A stretch of 40,352 nt of DNA from an uncultured Actinomycetes bacterium (lineage in GTDB: Bacteria; Actinomycetota; Acidimicrobiia; IMCC26256; JAGPDB01): contig CALMUU010000130.1 of assembly GCA_937872965.1 (NCBI GenBank), positions 1 through 40,352 on the forward strand, read 5' to 3'. Under the pieces are notes generated by a model that saw only the letters and a list, made by a program, of their open reading frames with translations, ran no database searches and was not told the DNA's origin. A program made the translations under genes and the position numbers. Positions 32,223 through 39,495 of the stretch are shown here, piece by piece (positions within the stretch are counted from its first letter, which is position 1; each line of letters starts with the position of its first letter).

Positions 32223-33527
32223 TTATGCTCTTTTGCAGAGTAACTCAAAATATTTGGTGCTTCCAAAAGGGATTTTCTGTTTGACGATTCCGTGTGCTCC
32301 GAGAGCCGTTGCCATCATGATGGTGGGGATGCCAAATGCCTCATTGATCTCATCCATTGTTTCTGTGATGTGTTCTTCTTTATTAAGGTCCCGAAAGAGT
32401 TCTAATTGAGTGGACTCTCCATCTAATGGAGACAGGTGATAGCAGGTAATACTCATCATTTGAATCATTCGGTCACGAGGGCGCTGATCAAAGAGCAGCA
32501 TGGCATTTTCATAAACGCTACGATCGCTAAAAAACGGTTTGGGAAACAAGTGACGCTTGTACCATCCGCCACCTCCATGAAAGCTTAAGTACACATATAC
32601 TCCTCGTGCACGCATTTCGTTATGGCGAAGTTTGCGAGCAGCGGTGTAGCACAGATACGACAGTCTTTTTTTCAGATCTCGTTCATCAATCGTTTTCACG
32701 TCGAGAACAAATTGTTTGCCGACTATTCCGAGGTTGGTTTCGACGTCATCGACTTCGTACCCGCGGAGGCGTTGATGCCAGTGCACGCCAATAATGCTTT
32801 CAAAAACATTGCGACGCAGGGTTATCAACGGAGCATTAAGGAAATCGATCGGAGTCATGATGCCACGTTTGTTCAAACGCGCTTCAAAACGATGAGCAAT
32901 TCCGGGAAGGTCGGTGAGTTCAAGGGTCGCATATTTTTCGTGAAGGTTTTTGTGGTCAAGGACGGTCAGGCCATCGGGCTTGTCAAAACCTGCAGCAAGT
33001 TTTGCAAGAAATCGATTAGTCGAAATTCCAATGTTGCATTTCATCCAACATCCGAGGTCTTGTCTCAGACGAGCTTTGATTTCATGACCAATTTCTTCGA
33101 GGGGTCGGGTGTTGACGGATTCGCGTGTCCCATGAAAATCGATCACTCCTTCATCGATGCTTTTCATTACGACGTGTGGTGAATAACTCTTCATGATGGC
33201 CATGAGCTTTTCATAGGCGTGATGATATTTCGGCGGATCGGTTTCGAGAACAATGAGATCGGGGATAAGGGCCTTGACCTCGTCGTAGCGCATGCCCACT
33301 TTGGCTCCCTGTACCTTGGCTTCGTAGCTCAGTGCGATCATGCAGCAGTGAGGAGTGATTCGATTGGTGACGCCCAGAGACTTGCCGCGCAGGTGGGGGT
33401 GTGCTTGTTGCTCTATGGTCGCAAAACAGCTGTTGAGGTCGACGTGCATGATCTGAGACTCTTCAGTATTAAGAGCGAGAGGGACCGCAGAATCTAAGAG
33501 TTGCCCGTTCTTTTGCATAGCAAACAT
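32223..33527 (-). CDS. Y-family DNA polymerase (DinB/Pol IV-like)
   Basis: About 434 aa. Catalytic carboxylates are seen in MHVDLNSCFATIEQQ (first Asp) and KSIDEGVIDF (Asp-Glu pair). The palm/fingers block CCMIALSYEAKVQGAKVGMR, the helix-hairpin-helix TLELTDLPGIAHRFEARL and the little-finger domain follow. Such polymerases carry out error-prone bypass of damaged DNA. The C-terminus lacks an obvious ImuB-type extension, though FGIPTIMMATALG is unusual. A LexA-type box overlaps the promoter and first codons, so the gene is probably SOS-induced. ATGs at 33527, 33518 and 33449 are possible starts; the longer frame to 33545 would start within the promoter. Confidence 0.88.
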   Translation of the reverse strand: MFAMQKNGQLLDSAVPLALNTEESQIMHVDLNSCFATIEQQAHPHLRGKSLGVTNRITPHCCMIALSYEAKVQGAKVGMRYDEVKALIPDLIVLETDPPKYHHAYEKLMAIMKSYSPHVVMKSIDEGVIDFHGTRESVNTRPLEEIGHEIKARLRQDLGCWMKCNIGISTNRFLAKLAAGFDKPDGLTVLDHKNLHEKYATLELTDLPGIAHRFEARLNKRGIMTPIDFLNAPLITLRRNVFESIIGVHWHQRLRGYEVDDVETNLGIVGKQFVLDVKTIDERDLKKRLSYLCYTAARKLRHNEMRARGVYVYLSFHGGGGWYKRHLFPKPFFSDRSVYENAMLLFDQRPRDRMIQMMSITCYHLSPLDGESTQLELFRDLNKEEHITETMDEINEAFGIPTIMMATALGAHGIVKQKIPFGSTKYFELLCKRA

Positions 33528-33534
33528 ATGTTCG
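33521..33534 (-). promoter_or_regulatory. LexA-type SOS box of the Y-family polymerase
   Basis: CGAACATATGTTTG (minus strand) fits the Gram-positive/actinobacterial SOS operator CGAAC-N4-GTTYG. It lies directly downstream of a TACTAT -10 (33536-33541) spaced 17 bases from TTGTGT (33559-33564), so bound LexA would cover the transcription start. Confidence 0.8.
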
Positions 33535-33535
33535 T

Positions 33536-33564
33536 ATAGTATCAACTACTTACGACAAACACAA
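33536..33564 (-). promoter_or_regulatory. Candidate promoter of the Y-family polymerase
   Basis: TTGTGT and TACTAT with 17-base spacing on the minus strand. The start codon 9 to 18 bases after the -10 implies a leaderless or nearly leaderless message. Confidence 0.5.
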
Positions 33565-33584
33565 AATAGGTTTGAGTTGAATGC

Positions 33585-33854
33585 TTATTCCACAATCATG
33601 GTAGACACCAGCGTCCATGTAAGGCTCTCGGCATCGAACTCTATTCTGTAATCAGCTAATCCATCGGTCATATCGAAAACGTGAATCATCCGGTTACCTT
33701 GACTCGTGGGGTGGCGAAAACCGAACTCGGTGAATTCAATCGTGCGACCTTTGTGTTTAATTTTACGTGGCACGCAGATTTGTTGCATGTCACCGCTATC
33801 GGCAAACACACACATGACTTCAATGCGTTCACCTACGGATTCAATATCAGGCAT
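33585..33854 (-). CDS. Small hypothetical protein upstream of the polymerase
   Basis: An 89-aa protein, mostly beta-type residues: SVGERIEVMCVFADSGDMQQ, then VPRKIKHKGRTIEFTEFGF and DYRIEFDAESLTWTL. Size, the PxxIKxxGR block and the position next to a Y-family polymerase recall the small DUF6504-like proteins often encoded near translesion polymerases, but the similarity is only suggestive. The start at 33854 is favoured because a TTGCAG/TATACT promoter lies so that transcription would begin at the ATG. The longer frame (to 33929) runs into repeat G. Confidence 0.6.
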   Translation of the reverse strand: MPDIESVGERIEVMCVFADSGDMQQICVPRKIKHKGRTIEFTEFGFRHPTSQGNRMIHVFDMTDGLADYRIEFDAESLTWTLVSTMIVE

Positions 33855-33860
33855 GAGCTG

Positions 33861-33890
33861 AGTATAAGTCTGGGGTACGACACTCTGCAA
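33861..33890 (-). promoter_or_regulatory. Candidate promoter of a leaderless small gene
   Basis: Minus strand TTGCAG (33885-33890) and TATACT (33861-33866) with an 18-base spacer. The A of the ATG at 33854 is about seven bases behind the -10. Confidence 0.5.
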
Positions 33891-33891
33891 T

Positions 33892-33966
33892 GTCATCCAG
33901 AGGCTACAGCCGAAGGATCTCAATTTCAATGACCACTTCTGCGCGGAGATTCCTCGGCTGAAGCCT
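33892..33966. repeat. Dispersed GTCAT-type intergenic repeat, copy G
   Basis: GTCATCCAGAGGCTACAGCC GAAGGATCTCAATTTCAATG ACCACTTCTGCGCGGAGATT CCTCGGCTGAAGCCTCGGAA TGAC. The TTCAATGACCACTTC core equals that in copy A, and the right half equals copy D. Confidence 0.85.
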
Positions 33967-34071
33967 CGGAATGACGTTTCTGAACGTTTGCTGAAAGAAA
34001 TTTCTTGATTCTTTCAGTCAAGAATCAGGTCCACTTTTTATTCTTACATTGTTCCCGTTGAAAGGAGAACC

Positions 34072-34830
34072 ATGAAAAACAGAAAGATAACCACAACAAT
34101 TGCCGCATCAGCTCTTGCCTTGACCTCCGTCATCGGATTAGGTGCAGCTGCTTTTGCTGCTGATTCAGATGGATCGACAACAAAATCCAAAGCCCCTACC
34201 GCTGCAAAGATTGCTCAGCACCAAGCGCAGCGCCAAGAGAAGCTGGAAGAAAAACTCACCACAGCTGTCAAAGATGGAAAAATTACGGAAGCGCAGAAAA
34301 CTGCGATTCTTAATTTCTTTGAAGAGAACAAGCCCAGTCATGATGCCGACGCAACCAAGGAAGAGCGCAAAGCTGCACGAGAAGCGTTTAAGGAAAAGGT
34401 CGAAGCGTTTGCCGAGGCAAACAACATTGACACTGACGTTCTCAAGCCTCAAGGCGGGCCTGGTGGCCCCGGCGGGCGCGGCGGCAAAGAAGGACGTACA
34501 CCTCCTACGAAGGAAGAGCGCACTGCAAAACTGACCGAAAGATTAGATGCAGCAGTCACGGCCGGAACAATTACAGAAGCACAAAAAGATAGTGTGCTGG
34601 ATTTTGTTTCCAGTCAAGCTGAACCTAACAAGGATGCAACTGAGGAAGAGCGAAAGTCTGAACACGAAGCTCGCAAAGCTGCCTTCGAATCCTTTGCAGA
34701 AGATAACGGTATTCCTACCGATCTCTTAAAGCCACCTGCCGGCAAGGGTGGTCCCGGTGGACAAGGTGGTCCTCAGGGTCGAGGTGGCCCACAAGGTCAG
34801 GGAACACAAAGCAGCTCAACTGCAAAATAA
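34072..34830 (+). CDS. Secreted two-repeat helical protein with Gly/Pro/Gln linkers
   Basis: A 252-aa protein with a signal peptide (residues 1-29, cleavage near AAAFAA). It has two tandem ~75-residue units, each with an E/K-rich helix, an A-V-x-x-G-x-I-T-E-A-Q-K block (KITEAQKTAILNFF; TITEAQKDSVLDFV), an acidic EERK stretch, an AFESFAEDNGI-type helix and DLLKP. Each unit ends in a Gly/Pro-rich stretch (GGPGGPGGRGG; GGPGGQGGPQGRGG). The ITEAQ helix recalls YckD/DUF2680-like secreted proteins. The ribosome site AAAGGAG precedes the ATG. Probably exported, of unknown function. Confidence 0.82.
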   Translation: MKNRKITTTIAASALALTSVIGLGAAAFAADSDGSTTKSKAPTAAKIAQHQAQRQEKLEEKLTTAVKDGKITEAQKTAILNFFEENKPSHDADATKEERKAAREAFKEKVEAFAEANNIDTDVLKPQGGPGGPGGRGGKEGRTPPTKEERTAKLTERLDAAVTAGTITEAQKDSVLDFVSSQAEPNKDATEEERKSEHEARKAAFESFAEDNGIPTDLLKPPAGKGGPGGQGGPQGRGGPQGQGTQSSSTAK

Positions 34831-34841
34831 TATCCCCCCAC

Positions 34842-34880
34842 AAAAATGGTTGGTACGCGCAATGCATACCGACCATTTTT
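34842..34880 (+). terminator. Rho-independent terminator after the secreted repeat protein
   Basis: AAAAATGGTTGGTA pairs with TACCGACCATTTTT (one wobble) and ends in a T-run; it begins 11 bases after the stop codon. Confidence 0.85.
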
Positions 34881-34920
34881 TATTGCACGGTTATTCCGAG
34901 AGAGCCGATTGAAAGGAGTA

Positions 34921-34969
34921 GTCATTCCGAGCCTGCGAGGAATCCAGATCCTTCGCAAGCTCAGGATGA
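34921..34969. repeat. Dispersed GTCAT-type intergenic repeat, copy H
   Basis: GTCATTCCGAGCCTGCGAGG AATCCAGATCCTTCGCAAGC TCAGGATGA, the shortest and clearest copy: two half-unit hairpins (CATTCCGAG...) in inverted arrangement. Confidence 0.8.
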
Positions 34970-34976
34970 ACGGGAC

Positions 34977-35396
34977 TTAAATTCCGTTGTCGTTGAGGTT
35001 TGAGCTATCCAAAGTATTCGATGAAATGTCACTCGACAAATCTTTATCAAAGGATGTAAGTGCGTCATCAATTTCATCTGCCACTGCATTAGCTTCAGAG
35101 TTGTTTGTACCAGGTGTTGTAGTGGCTGTTGTGGTGTTCGGGCGAGTGTTGATGGCAACATTGCGTTGTGAACCAGCAGAATTGTCGGATGATTGCGAGC
35201 CAAGTGAGAGCCCAAAAGCAACGACAAGAACCGACGCGGCGATGCCCAAAAGTATATAGAGCTTTTTCTTTTTACCAAACTCTCCATGAGAGACGTTCGA
35301 TCCGTGCTCGATCTTGTCCATGACGCGATCTGTAAAGTCTGATGTTGGTTCGTGTTCCATTCTTGCTTCTCCTATCATGTCCTCAAAATTGCCCAT
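34977..35396 (-). CDS. Putative membrane anti-sigma factor
   Basis: A 139-aa single-pass membrane protein. The cytoplasmic N-terminus of about 45 residues (FEDMIGEARMEHEPTSDFTD RVMDKIE) resembles the sigma-binding part of small anti-sigma factors. There is no HxxxCxxC zinc motif. One helix follows (LYILLGIAASVLVVAFGLSL), then a low-complexity Ser/Thr/Asn exterior. The start overlaps the end of the sigma gene by 14 bases, the usual arrangement for a sigma/anti-sigma pair. The role is inferred from this context. Confidence 0.7.
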   Translation of the reverse strand: MGNFEDMIGEARMEHEPTSDFTDRVMDKIEHGSNVSHGEFGKKKKLYILLGIAASVLVVAFGLSLGSQSSDNSAGSQRNVAINTRPNTTTATTTPGTNNSEANAVADEIDDALTSFDKDLSSDISSNTLDSSNLNDNGI

Positions 35397-35922
35397 AAAG
35401 CTGCTCCTCTAATTGTTGCTTGCCGCGAGATAGCCAAGTGCGTGCGGTGCCGATAGGGCATCCCACAATGGTGGCGATCTCTTCATAACTTTTGTTTTCC
35501 CAATAGAAAAGGTTGATGACTTGTTGATAATCAGGCTTTAGTGTGGCGATTGCGTCGCGAACATTTTGTGCCCGTGCGCTTTGTGTGAATGCTTCGTCGG
35601 GAGAGAGCTCGCTCGCTCGTCCGTCTGGGACAACACGCAGGATTCGTGAATTTTTCTTAAAGTGGTCTTTTGCAATGTTTGATGCGATTGCGTAAAGCCA
35701 CGTAGAAAACGAATATGCAGAATTATACGTAGAAAGCTTTCGGAACGCTTGTACAAATGCATCTTGAGCTAGGTCCTCTGCGATGGTTGAATCTCGAGTC
35801 ATGTTATAGAGATAGTTGATAAGACCGCGGTGATAGCGTTCCACAACGACACGGTACTGAGCCTTATCTCCGCTCAGTACCGCATTGATTGCCGTCACGT
35901 CGTCTGTTGTTTCCCCATTCAT
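35383..35922 (-). CDS. ECF-type RNA polymerase sigma factor
   Basis: A 179-aa sigma-70 family protein with only regions 2 and 4. Region 2 is seen in LAQDAFVQAFRKLSTY and FSTWLYAIASNIAKDHFKK, and region 4 in LKPDYQQVINLFYWENKSYEEI, then ATIVGCPIGTARTWLSRGKQ (helix-turn-helix). Such sigma factors respond to envelope stress and are held by a membrane anti-sigma factor, which follows here. It lies 17 bases after the secreted helical protein, so all three form one operon. The signal is unknown. Confidence 0.92.
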   Translation of the reverse strand: MNGETTDDVTAINAVLSGDKAQYRVVVERYHRGLINYLYNMTRDSTIAEDLAQDAFVQAFRKLSTYNSAYSFSTWLYAIASNIAKDHFKKNSRILRVVPDGRASELSPDEAFTQSARAQNVRDAIATLKPDYQQVINLFYWENKSYEEIATIVGCPIGTARTWLSRGKQQLEEQLYGQF

Positions 35923-35939
35923 TGCTCTGCACCTTATTT

Positions 35940-36515
35940 TCAGAGAGCTCGAAGTTGATCGCGAATACTTTTAAGTTCGGGAACAATTGTGTTGACCCAA
36001 TACTGGCGTCGAGATAATTTCACTTCTTTAATCTCTTCCACTTTTGTCTTGCACTCTTGGAAGGCCGCGCGACCCCCTTCACGATCACCCTCACAGACAA
36101 GTGAAACTGCTGAATCAATGAGTGCTGCGATTTCTGTTCGTTTGTCTTTTATCTCGTCGGTGAATTCTTCCCAGATCTCGTGGTATGTTTCAAGATCGCT
36201 TGTATCAACTCCGTTTGCTTTTGCTTTCTCAACGAGCGCAGCGAGCTTGGCATCCTGCTTTTCGTAGAGTGATTCTGTTGATGCAGCACGTTCTTGAATC
36301 GTTGCCTTTTGAGTGGCGACGCGTGTCGTGATGCGTTCGCAAGCCTCAGCTTGGCGCTGTTCTGTCGCTGCTTGGCGTTGTTCGATGCGCGTTTGTCGCG
36401 AAGTCGAAGTCGGGGTTGTTGTGGTCGTTGATGATGTCTCGGCAAAGGCCGGGGCAGCACTGGTGACAAGAAGTGCGGCGCATAGGGATGCGCAACTAAG
36501 TAGTTTGAACTTCAT
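35940..36515 (-). CDS. Secreted helical protein upstream of the ECF sigma factor
   Basis: A 191-aa protein with signal peptide (residues 1-25, cleavage near AFAE), then a Thr/Ser stretch and long charged helices (RIEQRQAATEQRQAEACERI, EKQDAKLAALVEKAKANGVD), probably a coiled coil. Three cysteines are present in the mature part. It starts with ATG after GGAGG and is the first gene of the sigma/anti-sigma operon, so it may be the sensed or regulated envelope component. I do not recognise the family. Confidence 0.75.
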   Translation of the reverse strand: MKFKLLSCASLCAALLVTSAAPAFAETSSTTTTTPTSTSRQTRIEQRQAATEQRQAEACERITTRVATQKATIQERAASTESLYEKQDAKLAALVEKAKANGVDTSDLETYHEIWEEFTDEIKDKRTEIAALIDSAVSLVCEGDREGGRAAFQECKTKVEEIKEVKLSRRQYWVNTIVPELKSIRDQLRAL

Positions 36516-36561
36516 GGGTCCTCCATTCGTTGTGGCATAGGTTATAGGGAGGTAAGAGCCA

Positions 36562-36617
36562 AAAAGTTTCACTTTTCCAGAAAAATGAACTGGACTGGTG
36601 AAATAAAGTGCACTTTA
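36562..36617. promoter_or_regulatory. Two palindromes upstream of the sigma operon
   Basis: AAAAGT-ttc-ACTTTT (36562-36576) and the perfect 14-base palindrome TAAAGTGCACTTTA (36604-36617) share the AAAGT/ACTTT core. They lie in the 132-base gap before the secreted helical protein, so they could be operators for the sigma operon. Confidence 0.4.
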
Positions 36618-36647
36618 TCCTCTTTGGAAGGACGGACCTCCCGGAAA

Positions 36648-38750
36648 TTAGAGCGCACTGTAAATGGCGCGCACACGAGAACTGGGCGTCGTGAGGTTTT
36701 GTGAAAAGAGGAGGATGCTGCTGGCGCTGTCGTAGGCAAGACCCCAAGGAGATGCCAGGAGTGCTCCAAGTGAGGGACCGTTGTCTCCGGTGTTCCCCGA
36801 TACTCCTGTACCTGCAAAGTTCGCAACCGCTGTTCCGGTTTGTTTGACAATACAACGACGACCCAGCTGTGTCACATAGATGCTTCCCGTTGATGTCGCA
36901 ATGACGTCAGATGGATTCGAAAGGTTAATTGCTGTTGCCAGACCTGAGAATGCGCAGGTGTTATTCGGTGCTACATTGGTTCCTCCGCCCATCACTTGCG
37001 AAATTTGGCCGGTAGCAACTGCGAGTTTTCGGATACAACTACGACCTGTGTCGGCAATGAGGAGATCTCCTGCTGCATCAAAAGAGATTCCGCGAGGGCC
37101 AGACATCGAGACACCTGTTCCTGCACCTGCGAATGTGCAAGCAGTCGTCGCACCCGTGCCTGCAATCAGTGAAATGACTCCAGACGAGAGAAGAACCCTT
37201 CGTATTCTGTTATTGGAAGAATCGGCGATGTAGAGATGGGTGCCATTCACGGCCAAGCCTAAAGGTGCACTGACCCGTGCTGCCGAGGCAAGGCCACCAT
37301 CACCATTTGAGCCAGCAGTGCCGTTGCCCACATACCGGGCTATCTGTCCTGTCGCTACTGTGATTTTGCGAATACAATTGCCTGTAGATTCTGCAATGTA
37401 GATGTCACCTGCAGAATCAACGGTGACATCGCTTGGCCCGCTCAGAATTGCCGCAGTTGCAGCACCGGCAAAGGTGCACCCGGCGGTGGCTCCTCCTCCT
37501 GCGATGGTGGTAATAATTCCCGTGCTTTTGGTGACCTTGCGGATTCTGTTATTTGTAAAATCGGCGATGTAAAGATTTCCACTACTGTCTGTTGAAATGC
37601 CTCGGGGCAGGTTCAGTGTGGCTGACGTTGCCGCACCGGTATCTCCTGTTGCCCCAACCGTTCCAGTACCGGCGTAGGCGTCAATCGAAAATTGGCAGCG
37701 ATCACTGCGGATTTCTGAAGTATTCGAACTTGTCCAACTGGTACCTGTGCGCGTAGAACGAATTGCATAGAACCATTCATTAGCGACAGGGGAGGGCGCG
37801 TCTGTTCCTATGGTTGCGGGATTCGCAAAGTTTGTTTGCGTGCCGTACGGTCCACCTGTGACAGTTCCGCGTTGGAGTTGGGTATTGTTTTGTGAACCTG
37901 AACCAGCTAGCGACCAATTAAATGAAAGCGTGGAGAGCGATGTGGTCCACGAGCAACCGATGTAGCTTACGTTTTGAACATTTGATGCTGCAACGACGGG
38001 GTTACTTGTCGATGTTGTTGAGGAAGCCGTAAAGGCAGCATAAGCCCCCGAATAAAGAACGAGCACTGCCACCGCCAAGAAAAAAGCACTAGCTACAGTC
38101 GCTCGTGACGAGAGTGATTTTGTAAGTATACTTTGTCGCTTTTTAAAAACAACTTGTTTTAGACGAGAGGCTTTAGCTTTATTTTGACCCCTCGCAACCA
38201 GGATGCCCGCGAAGATCATGACGGCAAGTTCGATGACGATCGTGATTTCACGACGTGACCCGACAGAAAAAAAAGTAAAGAGGCTTCCCGCTTTAGGAAT
38301 TGATTCAACAACGATCCATGCCCTGTTTCCCGTTATGAAAAAATTCCATTTGTCGGGAGAGGAATTTGCATCCCCCTTTGTCTTAAAGAGAGGCTTTTTG
38401 CCATCACTTATTTCTATAATTCGGTGAGCAATAATTTGTTTTCCAGAGGTTGGTTCTTGAAAGATCATGACATCGCCGACCTTAAGATCAGCGACATTTT
38501 TTTCAGTTGCAATCGCCAATGAATTTTTTGGCATTTCAGGAGCCATTGATCCACTCAAGATAGAAACGGCTCGATATTTTCCTGTGATGAGACTCAGAGC
38601 AATGACCAGGAAGAGAAGAACGACCGCTATGAAAATACCATTGCCAAGAAATTTAAGAATGCGGACGAAAGGAGGTGAGGGAGTTTCAGATGTGTCCGTA
38701 TCCTTGGACGTTGATTGGGTTTTATGAACGTTATTTTTTCTGCTAACCAT
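36648..38750 (-). CDS. SipW-type signal peptidase I fused to an NHL beta-propeller
   Basis: A 700-aa fusion. The first ~190 residues are an S26B signal peptidase (archaeal/ER/SipW type): membrane helix ~38-56, catalytic Ser68 in SILSGSMAPEM, VGDVMIFQ, His109 in IIAHRIIEI (His in place of the bacterial Lys), GDANSSPDKW, and a second helix ~169-187. After a basic stretch comes a third hydrophobic segment (218-234) followed by SGAYAAFTASSTTSTSNPVV, which closely resembles a SipW-dependent signal region. Then come a ~100-residue domain of fibronectin III type and about six NHL repeats (e.g. GISTDSSGNLYIADFTNNRI) making a propeller to the end. It is downstream of the TasA-like gene. Confidence 0.88.
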   Translation of the reverse strand: MVSRKNNVHKTQSTSKDTDTSETPSPPFVRILKFLGNGIFIAVVLLFLVIALSLITGKYRAVSILSGSMAPEMPKNSLAIATEKNVADLKVGDVMIFQEPTSGKQIIAHRIIEISDGKKPLFKTKGDANSSPDKWNFFITGNRAWIVVESIPKAGSLFTFFSVGSRREITIVIELAVMIFAGILVARGQNKAKASRLKQVVFKKRQSILTKSLSSRATVASAFFLAVAVLVLYSGAYAAFTASSTTSTSNPVVAASNVQNVSYIGCSWTTSLSTLSFNWSLAGSGSQNNTQLQRGTVTGGPYGTQTNFANPATIGTDAPSPVANEWFYAIRSTRTGTSWTSSNTSEIRSDRCQFSIDAYAGTGTVGATGDTGAATSATLNLPRGISTDSSGNLYIADFTNNRIRKVTKSTGIITTIAGGGATAGCTFAGAATAAILSGPSDVTVDSAGDIYIAESTGNCIRKITVATGQIARYVGNGTAGSNGDGGLASAARVSAPLGLAVNGTHLYIADSSNNRIRRVLLSSGVISLIAGTGATTACTFAGAGTGVSMSGPRGISFDAAGDLLIADTGRSCIRKLAVATGQISQVMGGGTNVAPNNTCAFSGLATAINLSNPSDVIATSTGSIYVTQLGRRCIVKQTGTAVANFAGTGVSGNTGDNGPSLGALLASPWGLAYDSASSILLFSQNLTTPSSRVRAIYSAL

Positions 38751-38772
38751 GATGAATCTCTTCTTTATACAA

Positions 38773-38802
38773 CTCTACCGGCAGAATGATCTGCCGGTAG
38801 AG
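38773..38802 (-). terminator. Perfect 12-bp hairpin between the TasA-like gene and the signal peptidase fusion
   Basis: CTCTACCGGCAG / CTGCCGGTAGAG around a 6-nt loop. It begins about 25 bases after the TasA-like stop and is followed by a weak AT tract, then the next ribosome site. It could act as a partial terminator or mRNA stabiliser, giving more structural protein than peptidase. Confidence 0.65.
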
Positions 38803-38826
38803 ATGCTTTATTGGAGTCCGGTAGTG

Positions 38827-39495
38827 TTACTGGTTAGTTCCTGCGCGTTGTTGTGATGCGAGTTCGTACTCAATTTGTGATGTGAGGTTTTGGAAGGTGT
38901 TTCCAGCGCCCACTGGGAAAGACAACGTAACTCTGAGGAAGTTGTCTGTTCCTGAGGTTCCCACAATGTTGTTAAGGGTCACAGCGGATTGGATGACAGG
39001 GACTGATGTCAATACTGACGAGGTTGTGCCTCCACATGTGTATGTGTATGCGGGTGCGACGCCGGCTTCTGTCCAAGCAACGGAGCATTTGTCGATTGCC
39101 ATTTGTAGACCGTTGGTTGTGTCGGTGTTCAAAAGTGATGATTGACATGTTCCCAAGCAACCCGTTGCACGACTAGTGAGACGGATAGGTGTTGTTGCGT
39201 TCAAACATGAGGAACCTGAGTTCTTTGCGTTGACTGTTCGTTGCATTGTGTCGCCGGGAACAATGTTTGACGCACCTAAGGTGAGTCGGTTGTTCGCCGC
39301 GTTTGTTCCAATTCCTGCAAGAGTCATTGTACAAGTGGTCGTTATAGGGTTAGAGGCAGATGTGTCGGCCGTCCCAGTAAACGTTGAAAATGCACCAAAG
39401 CTCATAAGGCTTGAGCTCACTGCAATGAGACATATTGCGAATGTCATTTTTGCAAGGAGCGAGGTCTTTTTGATCGCTCGTATTGATTTTCTCAT
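38827..39495 (-). CDS. TasA/CalY-like secreted protein with SipW-type signal
   Basis: A 222-aa exported protein. The N-terminus is a basic region, a hydrophobic stretch (MTFAICLIAVSSSLMSFGAF) and then STFTGTADTSASNPIT, the layout of SipW-dependent signal peptides of TasA, camelysin and related proteins. The mature part is Thr/Ser/Gly-rich, beta-type, with several Cys pairs (e.g. CLGTC, CSVAW ... YTC). TasA forms biofilm fibres in Bacillus; here the role is inferred from signal and context. The ATG is preceded by GAAAGAGG. It shares the promoter region with the divergent lipoprotein and precedes the peptidase fusion. Confidence 0.75.
   Translation of the reverse strand: MRKSIRAIKKTSLLAKMTFAICLIAVSSSLMSFGAFSTFTGTADTSASNPITTTCTMTLAGIGTNAANNRLTLGASNIVPGDTMQRTVNAKNSGSSCLNATTPIRLTSRATGCLGTCQSSLLNTDTTNGLQMAIDKCSVAWTEAGVAPAYTYTCGGTTSSVLTSVPVIQSAVTLNNIVGTSGTDNFLRVTLSFPVGAGNTFQNLTSQIEYELASQQRAGTNQ

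Noticed and set aside
32622-33182. 186-aa open frame antisense to the Y-family polymerase
   Set aside because: The opposite strand has complete polymerase motifs (VDLNSCF, SIDEGVIDF) in the right order. The antisense protein shows no recognisable domain.
386-34969. CRISPR array
   Set aside because: The repeats are scattered over kilobases, differ in length and inner order, and are palindromic. There are no regular spacers or cas genes.
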